A DNA stretch of 16,585 nucleotides. Source: Dimargaris cristalligena. Its lineage: Eukaryota > Kickxellomycota > Dimargaritomycetes > Dimargaritales > Dimargaritaceae. Under the pieces are notes generated by a model. It ran no database searches, was not told the origin of the DNA, and saw only the letters and a list, made by a program, of their open reading frames with translations. The translations under genes were made by a program, and so were the position numbers. The stretch lies in the NCBI GenBank assembly GCA_027576995.1, contig JANBQC010000399.1:1-16585 (forward strand), in the 5' to 3' direction. Shown here piece after piece: positions 9,350 to 16,585 of the stretch (its first letter is position 1; every line of letters begins with the position of its first letter).

Positions 9350-10028
9350 GTAAGTTTTGCACTGGCCTCAACTTCGGCCGAAGCGGCATGCTAACACTCG
9401 GCGTGTAAGCGATTCAAACGTGTCCAACGCCAGGGGAAAGGCTAGAGAATAGGAGGCTTAGAAGGATTTTCCCTTACTTTGACCGACCTGTCAGTTTATT
9501 TCACGGAGAATCCTCCGTCTACTGTATCTAGGGGGAAGCGAGACTGGGGTTTATCCCCCGCCCTTTCCTTCTATAAATTTATCCGCCCAGTCCCAGCCAA
9601 ATGGACCTGGGGTCCCCGTTCCTTGGGACCCTTCGCCCTACTGCTTTGTTGCGCGGCGGGTCCCAGGGCCTTGGGCATCTTCTTGGTCGGAAACCGGTGG
9701 CCCCTGTTCCTGCACGGTCCCGCCATCCTTTCCCTCCATCACACTCACATACATGTATTATACTACTATCATTGTTTGCCTGTACGATTTTGATGAACAT
9801 TATCCGCTATATAGACCACCTCCCGCTCAGCGTCCTCCCTTGCCCTTTAATCACCGATCCCATCGCCGCCGAGGTTCATTGGATTTATTATCCGATTCAT
9901 ATCTCGCTCTTATCCGGTGGTTCGTGACCAAAAAATCGCCTTTGCTATCTACCTGATTCCTTCACGTTGGGCACACTCGCTGGCCTTCACTCGCGTCTCA
10001 GACCCCCTCCTCCACTCACCTGTGCCAG
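9350..10028 (+). other. Probable intron near the 5' end of the PKA gene
   Basis: A 679-bp segment with a consensus GTAAGT donor and acceptor CCTGTGCCAG at 10028, preceded by C/T-rich sequence and CTCAC/CTGAT branch-like elements. An alternative acceptor CTCAG ends at 10001. Unspliced, the kinase frame is closed by a TGA at 9954-9956, so any upstream extension needs splicing. A 12-bp perfect palindrome (CTTCGGCCGAAG, 9372-9383) lies just inside the donor. Confidence 0.5.
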
Positions 10029-10076
10029 GTACTACCATCTGCCAAAATTAAGCGCCAACACTCACCCGATCCTCCC

Positions 10077-12086
10077 ATGTCTTTTCTGAATAAAATCATT
10101 GAAAAGACCACCCAAAAGGCGTCTCACTTGGCGCATAAGGGGCACCACGACCCACGACAGGGTAGCCCCCATACCTCAGCATCGCCTTATGGAACCACCT
10201 TCGCCTCCCGCGGGGTAGATCCATCGACTATGCCGAATATTGGCTCACCCATGGCGCACGACCATTACGGAAGCCCCATGGTCACCCAGGCCAGCAGCCC
10301 TCACCCGGACTCCCTGGCTAACAGCACCCCCCGGATCGTGTCGCCTAGTGACCATCACTACCACCCGTATTCGCCTGCACCTTCCGCTACGTCACAGACT
10401 GCCAGTGAACAGAACCGGTCCCCCCCATCGGTCCACTCCCAGCCAAAACAGCACCAATCGCCAATGTCATCTGCAGCACAGCCCGGCCCATACGGGGGCT
10501 ATATTGACCTGCTCCCTCATGGTCCCGGCGGTGCTTACTCTAACCAGACGACTGCCCCCCGCTACGCTTTAAGCCAAGGGGGGCCGCGTCTCTACTCCCC
10601 CGCCGACCCGTCACCACCCAGCACGGCCGAGGTTAGCCCCACGTACCCACCTTCGAGTGCCCAGGCGTCCCTGCCCTCGGCATCGACCCCCCTGACCCGC
10701 CCGCCACCCATGGCCAACCCGCCCGTGGCCGCCTTCCGGACATCAGGGATAGATATGCTCTCGCCTAACCACCTACCGCCTATTTCGAGCCACAGCTCCA
10801 CCTACACTACCCCACCCTTGAGTGCCACCCCTGCCCCCTCCCACATCTCCGCTATTCCCCAAATCCAGCATATCGCCTCTCCGTCCGATGCGTCCATGTC
10901 AACCCCGCCCATCTCCTACCACCACAACCGACCCATTAGCAATAGTCCCGTGCATAAGCCGGTGGGGGGAGGTGCGTACTACGCTTCGCCTCCCAGCTCA
11001 GTCCAGGCCGGTCCATCAGGTGGGGATTTGGCCCCGGTCCCCCTGTCTCGCTCCAGCACGGCCAATACTCTGGCCTCGGTCAATGGCGGACATGGGGCTT
11101 ATTCTTCGCATGACCCGCGTATAGAGAAGCCCCGCGTGACGCTGGAGGACTTCCACATTGAGCGTACCTTAGGTACGGGTTCGTTCGGTCGAGTCCGTTT
11201 GGTGCAATACAAACCTACAAGGCAGTTCTACGCCATGAAGGTCCTCAAGAAAACCGAAGTGGTGCGCGCCAAGCAGGTGGAACATGTCAACAACGAACGC
11301 GACCTGCTGAGTGCCTGTAGCTCGCCGTTTTTAGTGACGCTTCTGGGGGCCTTCCAGGACAACATCAATCTGTACATGGTTTTGGAATACGTTGTGGGTG
11401 GCGAGCTCTTTACGTATCTCCGCAAATACCAGCGGTTCCCCCCGCAGGTGGCCAAATTCTACACGGGCGAGGTGGTACTGGCCTTTGAGTATCTGCATTC
11501 GATGGACATCATCTACCGTGATTTGAAGCCCGAGAATGTGCTCATCGACTCGCGGGGGCATGTTAAGTTAACGGACTTTGGCTTTGCTAAGCATGTGCCC
11601 GATATTACGTGGACCCTGTGCGGTACCCCTGACTACCTGGCCCCCGAGATTATCCAGTCCAAGGGGTACGGTAAGGCCGTTGATTGGTACTCGCTGGGTG
11701 TCCTAATCTTCGAAATGTTGGCGGGCTACCCGCCCTTTTACGACGAGGACCACTTCAAATTGTATGAAAAGATTTTGGCCGGGCGGATCGGCTGGCCCTC
11801 CCAGTTCGACCCTCTGGCCAAGGACCTGGTCCGGCGACTGCTTACCCCGGACCTAAGTAAACGGTTCGGTAACCTGAAGGGCGGATCGCAGGATATTAAA
11901 AACCACCGGTGGCTGATGGAAATCGACTGGGCTAAGCTGTACAACCGCCAGATCCCAGCACCTCTGATTCCCCAAGTCTCACATACGGGCGACCCCTCTA
12001 ACTTTGATATCTACCCCGAAACTAACGAGGTCTATGGCAATTACACGGCCTCGGATCCCTACCGGTCGAAATTCCCCACGTTCTAA
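10077..12086 (+). CDS. cAMP-dependent protein kinase catalytic subunit (PKA-C) with long Ser/Pro/His-rich N-terminus
   Basis: 669 residues, no introns inside this segment. An AGC-family Ser/Thr kinase domain spans about residues 359-612, followed by the PKA C-tail. All catalytic elements are present: glycine loop GTGSFGRV (366-373), Lys388 in FYAMK, alpha-C Glu407, YRDLKPEN with catalytic Asp482, DFG Asp500, activation-loop Thr513 in TWTLCGT, and LAPE ending at 524. The spacing from Asp482 to Asp500 to Thr513 equals that of mammalian PKA (166, 184, 197). The tail has the SNFD adenine-pocket motif (Phe643) and ends in FPTF, the FxxF hydrophobic motif typical of PKA. Residues 1-350 are low-complexity, rich in Ser, Pro, His and Gln with about twenty Ser/Thr-Pro sites; only the first 20 or so residues (MSFLNKIIEKTTQK...) look helical and amphipathic. 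The kinase would be held inactive by a regulatory subunit and released by cAMP. The true start may be at 9299 (see the upstream exon). It is the PKA-C/TPK type rather than Sch9/AKT, since no C2 or PH domain is seen. Confidence 0.96.
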   Translation: MSFLNKIIEKTTQKASHLAHKGHHDPRQGSPHTSASPYGTTFASRGVDPSTMPNIGSPMAHDHYGSPMVTQASSPHPDSLANSTPRIVSPSDHHYHPYSPAPSATSQTASEQNRSPPSVHSQPKQHQSPMSSAAQPGPYGGYIDLLPHGPGGAYSNQTTAPRYALSQGGPRLYSPADPSPPSTAEVSPTYPPSSAQASLPSASTPLTRPPPMANPPVAAFRTSGIDMLSPNHLPPISSHSSTYTTPPLSATPAPSHISAIPQIQHIASPSDASMSTPPISYHHNRPISNSPVHKPVGGGAYYASPPSSVQAGPSGGDLAPVPLSRSSTANTLASVNGGHGAYSSHDPRIEKPRVTLEDFHIERTLGTGSFGRVRLVQYKPTRQFYAMKVLKKTEVVRAKQVEHVNNERDLLSACSSPFLVTLLGAFQDNINLYMVLEYVVGGELFTYLRKYQRFPPQVAKFYTGEVVLAFEYLHSMDIIYRDLKPENVLIDSRGHVKLTDFGFAKHVPDITWTLCGTPDYLAPEIIQSKGYGKAVDWYSLGVLIFEMLAGYPPFYDEDHFKLYEKILAGRIGWPSQFDPLAKDLVRRLLTPDLSKRFGNLKGGSQDIKNHRWLMEIDWAKLYNRQIPAPLIPQVSHTGDPSNFDIYPETNEVYGNYTASDPYRSKFPTF

Positions 12087-13558
12087 TCCGCCATTTTTTC
12101 ACATCCTGGGGAGCGATCTGGTATCCCAAACCCCCCTACCTTTTTTCCCTTGCTACTCACCCCTTGAACTCTCGCCACCCTGTCCTTCTACTTTCACTAT
12201 ACATATCCAGAGACTTCTAACATTTCATTTGGTGTACCCTCGTTGATTATCTTTATTTCTACAATTTCATTATATTTTCTAACCCTTTAGTTAGCCAGGT
12301 GTACCGCCGGCTATGCTGTTTAGTTTTAAGGCATGCCATGTAATATTTGCTTGTTCTCTTCACATCGTCCGGGACCAGTTGTTCCGGGCCGCTGTTCAAA
12401 TTTATGCCCCATTTATTAAAAGAATGCTTTTACTTCCCGGATAAGTCAGGTCAGGCCACTGCATACTGCCGGCTTATTCCTCCCCCCCACTCACACCATA
12501 TGACGCGTTTCCTCCTCTTTTGGCTAAATAGGCCTAGCGACTAGTAGTAATTATGAACGGAGCGAATCAGGTGGGCTTCTCTGAACCTAGGCCAGTCGTG
12601 TGATGCTGGTGTGATTGGTGTGAAGAAGGACCTTATTGGCACAGTAGTGCGGGATAAACTATAGCATTTGAAAGGCGTGGGGAGGACAGGTCTGGGCCGA
12701 ATCAGGTCATGCAATTCGATGGTATCTTTACCCTCTACTTGTCACGCTCTCGCCTAGATTAAGAGGGGTATAGAAGAGAGGGTGCTACTGATACTGTTGG
12801 TGGGGTGGTGGTTGGTATACTCCCCTCCCCCTCTTCAGCTCCTTTTAGGTACTTCCTATCCACCCCATGGTTTTTTAGCGTAACTTTGGGGGGCAGAAAA
12901 GATAGCAGCGTGCCCTAAGAAGCCAGCGTCACACTCCCTTCCAGCCTATGCTGTATGATAAGGAGAATAGAGAGGGTTTGCCGCCCTCTTGTTAGATTGT
13001 TTCTTCACTTATTTTATATTTTGTGTGTGTGTATACAGTTTCTCCCTTGGCTCTCGAGTGGGCGTAATTCCTGCCTATTAGCTTTTGTATCCCCACCTTT
13101 ATTTTAAAGAGTACATTTTAAGAATTACGCATAGGGGGCTTCATCGGAATTGATTAGACTTGGTTTACTGAGTGAGAGTCCCCCCCCTCCTGATTAATAG
13201 AGAAGAACCCATTTTTTCATTGGGAGTATAAACTCAAAGGAACTATATCCCCCACTAGTGTATTGTCCACTTTAGTTTTTAGTGAGCCTTCTTTGCGGCT
13301 ACTCTTTTTCCCGGTATACTGGGTGCTTTGGATAGTTCTTGCCCTTTGGCCTTTGTTTACGTGTGACTGCCGCCAGGGCCCTTTCGTCACCTGAACTCTC
13401 TCTTCTCTTCTAGCCTGCATTGTTTTAGCCTACTTCCCTACCTGTACAGAGAGGAAGAAAGCGACCGAGTGAGGTGAGACCGCTTAGTCCGCCGATTTAC
13501 TTCTGAATTCCCTTTTCAACCCCCATTCTCGGCCAATTCGCCCTTCCTGTATTTACAG
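12087..13558. other. Intergenic region between the PKA and carrier genes
   Basis: About 1.5 kb without a recognisable gene. The first 250 bases are C/T-rich then AT-rich (12240-12290) and probably hold the kinase 3' UTR; no AATAAA is obvious there. 12560-12990 is purine-rich on the plus strand. C8 lies at 13180-13187. From about 13260 the plus strand becomes T/C-rich towards the carrier promoter. A possible small 5' UTR intron of the carrier gene (GAG|GTGAGA at 13474 to ATTTACAG at 13558) is visible but weak. Confidence 0.5.
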
Positions 13559-13559
13559 C

Positions 13560-13595
13560 ATATATCTATATATCTATATATAGATAGATAGATAA
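13560..13595. repeat. TATC/GATA inverted repeat upstream of the carrier gene
   Basis: About 36 bases of TATC units switch in the middle to GATA units (…TCTATATATAGA…), forming a near-perfect inverted repeat able to fold into a hairpin or cruciform. It contains several AGATAG/AGATAA sites of the type bound by fungal GATA factors. It ends about 115 bases before the carrier start codon, so it sits in the promoter or leader. Confidence 0.8.
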
Positions 13596-13711
13596 ACTTT
13601 CGAGGCTCTCGCGGTGACCGGTCCTTGTAACCCGTACCACTACGATAGTATCGCCTATTCAGTACTATTTAGTCCCACGCCGTTGTTTGTCTTTGCCTCC
13701 TACCGGCGAGC

Positions 13712-15374
13712 ATGCCTTCGCATTCCATGGTCGAGTTGGCCCGTGTAGTCCCAGCTACCCCGACTTTAGCCACCTTACCTGGCCACAACGTCAGCAGCAA
13801 TAGCCACACTACGACAATGGCCAATAGCGCCGACCCTTTCGGAGCCAACCGCTCCTTTAAAATCAGCCCTACCGTGTTCGGATTCTTCTCCGGCGGCCTG
13901 GCGGCTTGCGGCGCGGTTACCTTTACCAACCCTATGGAGGTAAGTATTTTAGGACAGTCGCTACGCAAGGCCCTACTTGATGAAGGGACTGGGCTAAAGA
14001 AGGCTCCATTGGCGCTGCCGAACCCTTCTGCCATTCCCAAAGAATGAAGTGTTGCATGAGAGTGGTACGGCGGAAAGTACCTTTAATGACCACCCCGAAA
14101 CCTCGGCCCACCCCATTTCCACGCCTATGCGAAAGGGGGGTTATTCTTTCCAGGGACCCTACTGTGCTCCTACCCTACAACTACCTGCAGGTTCTTCAGC
14201 CAGTAGTTGAGATGGCGGGGGGTGCAGATACCTTGGGAATGCTAGCCGCCAGACTAGCTGACAACCCCCCCCCCTTCCTCGATATAATTCTAGAAACTAT
14301 GGGCACTCGGAAACCTTGGCCATCCACTTGAATTGCCATCTAACCTCACACACCTTCGATTGTGACGCTGGCTCTGGTTCCTTCTATTCCCTACACCATA
14401 ATATTAACGGTGATATCAACCCGCAGGTCGTCAAAACCCGCCTGCAGTTGCAAGGAGAACATTCGGTTCGTCCGGCCGTGGCTTCATCGGCAGCCACGGC
14501 CCAGGCCGCCGCCCCAAAGATCTACCGGGGCACTTTTTCGACGTTTGGGCTTATTTTCCGCAACGAAGGTCTGGCGGGTCTCCAAAAGGGGCTAGGCGCC
14601 GCCTACGTGTACCAGCTGCTACTCAACGGCACTCGCCTGGGTCTCTACACCCCCATTAAACACACCCTGACCCAGTTGTTCCCCGGACCCGACGCCCGAC
14701 GACCCCCCGGGTCTGCCGCGGCGACGAACCGCTCGTCCATCAACGTGTGTTCGGGCATGCTGGCCGGGGTGGCGGGTGCTTTTATGGGCAGTCCGATTTA
14801 TCTCATTAAAACCCGGATGCAGTCTTATTCTACGCAGGCGGCCGTGGGCCACCAGCACCACTACACCGGTACCTGGAGCGCCCTGCGGCATATCCTGCGC
14901 CAGGACGGTTTGCGCGGCCTGTTCCGCGGGGTCGACGCCGCCATGATTCGCACCGGGGCGGGATCGGCCGTCCAACTGAGTACTTATGACCTCTGCAAAC
15001 ACACGCTCCTCCGAATCCACCTTCCTGCATCCGGCGGTGCCGATGGCGCGGCGGTGGTTCCCCTGTTCCGGGATGATATTTACATGCACAGTGTCGCCGC
15101 CCTCATGACCGGTCTCCTCGTCTGCTTGGTAATGAATCCGTTCGACGTGGTCAGTACCCGCATGTACAACCAAAAGACCGATGCCCGATCCGGACGGGGT
15201 TCCCTGTACCGGAGCCCCCTCGACTGTCTGGTGAAGACATTCCGCGCCGAAGGATACCGGGCCTTCTTTAAAGCCATTGTGCCCCAGTATATCCGGCTGG
15301 GCCCCCATACGATCCTGATGTTCGTATTTATGGAGCAGATCAAAGGCCTGGGCCAGCGATGGGAGATTATTTGA
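13712..15374 (+). CDS. OAC1: Mitochondrial carrier family protein, probable oxaloacetate carrier (OAC1-like), two exons
   Basis: Exons 13712-13939 and 14427-15374 give 391 residues. This is an SLC25-type inner-membrane carrier with three repeats and six expected membrane helices. The repeat signatures are PMEVVKTR (74-81, spanning the splice junction), PIYLIKTR (199-206) and PFDVVSTR (314-321). The Tyr at the acidic position of repeat 2 and the missing Lys in repeat 3 resemble departures in yeast Oac1. Segments such as LQKGLGAAYVYQLLLNGTRL, SPIYLIKTRMQSYS, GLFRGVDAAMIRTGAGSAVQ and SPLDCLVKT match Oac1 closely as I recall it. Oac1 carries oxaloacetate, sulfate and isopropylmalate across the inner membrane, linking to leucine synthesis and carbon exchange; that role is inferred by similarity. 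Residues 1-48 form a poorly conserved Ser/Thr-rich extension. ATG 13712 is the first ATG after an in-frame TAG at 13670 and has A at -3; Met6 and Met36 are alternative starts. The gene converges on polyubiquitin. Confidence 0.92.
13940..14426 (+). other. Intron in the carrier gene (phase 0)
   Basis: A 487-bp intron with donor GAG|GTAAGT, branch-like TATTAAC around 14402-14408 and acceptor CCCGCAG|GT at 14426. Splicing exactly rebuilds the first carrier signature, joining P-M-E to V-V-K-T-R, which makes the boundaries close to certain. It holds a run of ten C (14265-14274) and short chance frames. Confidence 0.93.
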
Positions 15375-15386
15375 CGGGTGGTTTTT

Positions 15387-15414
15387 TATTATTAATTTTA
15401 TTATTATTATTATT
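15387..15414. repeat. ATT trinucleotide microsatellite
   Basis: An interrupted (ATT)n tract begins 13 bases after the carrier stop codon, so it lies in that gene's 3' UTR or termination region. Confidence 0.8.
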
Positions 15415-15750
15415 TTGGATTTTTACTCATCTTTTCTAAACTACAGCAACCCCCTATGATGACGATAGGTTTAATACTATTTTATTCGGCGACTAACTGA
15501 ATGAAATTGAAATGAAAAACCGAGGTGCTCGGATGGTTCAGGTCCGTCCGTGGGAGGAGAAGCTGGGCTTGGGTTCATCGAGTACACCAGGGGAGGCGAT
15601 ACTCGCGACCTTGGTTCGGTTTTGTTTTTATTGCATTTAGCTTTATACTATATCCCTGTAGATAGACACTATTGTCGTTTGGATTAAGCGAGGCCTCGCG
15701 TACCGTAGTAGTTTCAGCGTATAGCCTTAATTTCTTAATTTTTGACGTAT

Positions 15751-15756
15751 AATAAA
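15751..15756 (+). terminator. Possible polyadenylation signal of the carrier gene
   Basis: AATAAA in AT-rich sequence about 380 bases after the carrier stop. A nearer, non-canonical signal within the AT-rich 15386-15420 stretch is equally possible. Confidence 0.2.
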
Positions 15757-16205
15757 TATATAATTAAGTTAGCCATATAGGCTATGCCCGCTTTCTTGAA
15801 TGAGAATATTTAATGAATATACGACCAGTAATGACTGTGGTAGTAGATGTGTCCTAAAACTAGAAATACTGACCATATATCCCAGTCTGTTCAGCTGCTA
15901 AGTCCATGCCAGACCCGATGATGGCTGGGGGGAATGTTTACAGTGGACCGTCTTATATTTTGTCCGTAGCTTTTTCTTTTAAGTGCAAAACTATATTGCC
16001 AGAATATATAAAATCGCAGTGAGGTGCGTTCATATGACGGGTCGATTCTTTTGTAGTGCTCAAAGTTGGCGAAGAGCCTCATATATTCTCTTGCGCGGTA
16101 CCTTGGCCCTAACGTTCAATTAAACGATGGTTCGGTAAGCATGAATAGTGTCTTCAAGTCGCCCATTACATGAAAAAGGCAATGAAGTGATATAATAATC
16201 AACGG

Positions 16206-16211
16206 TTTATT
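16206..16211 (-). terminator. Candidate polyadenylation signal of polyubiquitin
   Basis: TTTATT on the plus strand reads AATAAA on the minus strand, about 220 bases downstream of the polyubiquitin stop codon. Distance and orientation fit a 3' end signal. Confidence 0.35.
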
Positions 16212-16429
16212 AAAGTAGAAGATGACCATGCTGTTAGGGGTGACCAAATGGACGAAAGGCAATAATAAAACCTGTGATGAAGGGGAACAAAGGAGGCGTT
16301 CACGCCGCGAAAATAAAGATGAATGACAAAGTCACGAGCTGGCGAGAGTCGTGATAAAGGCCGGTTAGCCCATAGCGAGGTGGGTCAGGAGACGACCGCT
16401 TGCCGATGGGTAAAAGACATCCTGGGTAA

Positions 16430-16585
<156 letters not shown>

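Larger units (their letters stand above)
15415..16429. other. Convergent intergenic region between carrier and polyubiquitin
   Basis: About 1 kb of mainly AT-rich DNA between two genes that point at each other, so it should hold both 3' UTRs and terminators. A small hairpin (CCGAG-GTG-CTCGG, 15520-15532) and a GC-richer patch (15520-15620) are present. No coding frame or RNA gene was recognised. Confidence 0.5.

Noticed and set aside
14619..15308. 229-codon open frame (-) opposite the carrier
   Set aside because: It is the antisense shadow of exon 2 of the mitochondrial carrier, produced by GC-rich codon use.
15453..15500. C/D-box snoRNA-like pair (ATGATGA and CTGA) after the carrier gene
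   Set aside because: The boxes are too close together, no terminal stem is present, and both motifs are short enough to be chance.

Overview
The window looks like nuclear DNA of a fungus. Genes have short spliceosomal introns with GT..AG ends and GACTAAC- or TATTAAC-like branch sites. Leaders are pyrimidine-rich on the coding strand. The gene set is eukaryotic: a cAMP-dependent protein kinase catalytic subunit, a mitochondrial oxaloacetate-type carrier and polyubiquitin. The long AT-rich to mixed gaps, GC-rich exons and a very long serine/proline-rich leader on the kinase would suit an early-diverging (zygomycete-grade) fungus. That placement is a guess and no species can be named.

Layout: (1) 1-276 (+), the C-terminal end of a Thr/Ser/Pro/Glu-rich, probably secreted or wall-associated protein. 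(2) 277-4050, gene-poor DNA holding one GC-rich island (about 870-1055). (3) 4050-5665 (+), a pyrimidine-rich leader with a possible 5' UTR intron, then a two-exon phosphoribosyltransferase-like gene of the bacterial COG1926 type. (4) 5666-9110, about 3.4 kb with no recognisable gene but with an AT/CTA microsatellite and some strong splice-like signals. (5) 9114-12086 (+), leader, probable intron and the PKA catalytic subunit. (6) 12087-13670, gene-poor DNA ending in a TATC/GATA inverted repeat just upstream of the next gene. (7) 13712-15374 (+), a two-exon OAC1-like mitochondrial carrier. (8) 16430-16585 (-), the last 51 codons of a polyubiquitin gene, convergent with the carrier.

The genes do not form an obvious pathway. 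They are separate transcription units with gaps of 1 kb or more, as is usual in a eukaryotic genome. The kinase is the effector of cAMP signalling, the carrier links mitochondrial and cytosolic oxaloacetate or leucine-precursor pools, and polyubiquitin supplies ubiquitin. The role of the phosphoribosyltransferase-like protein is unknown.

I found no transposon, CRISPR array, rRNA or tRNA gene. I also see no convincing new multi-gene system. The best leads are the phosphoribosyltransferase-like protein with an altered PRPP loop, and an upstream coding exon that may extend the kinase N-terminus across a 679-bp intron.
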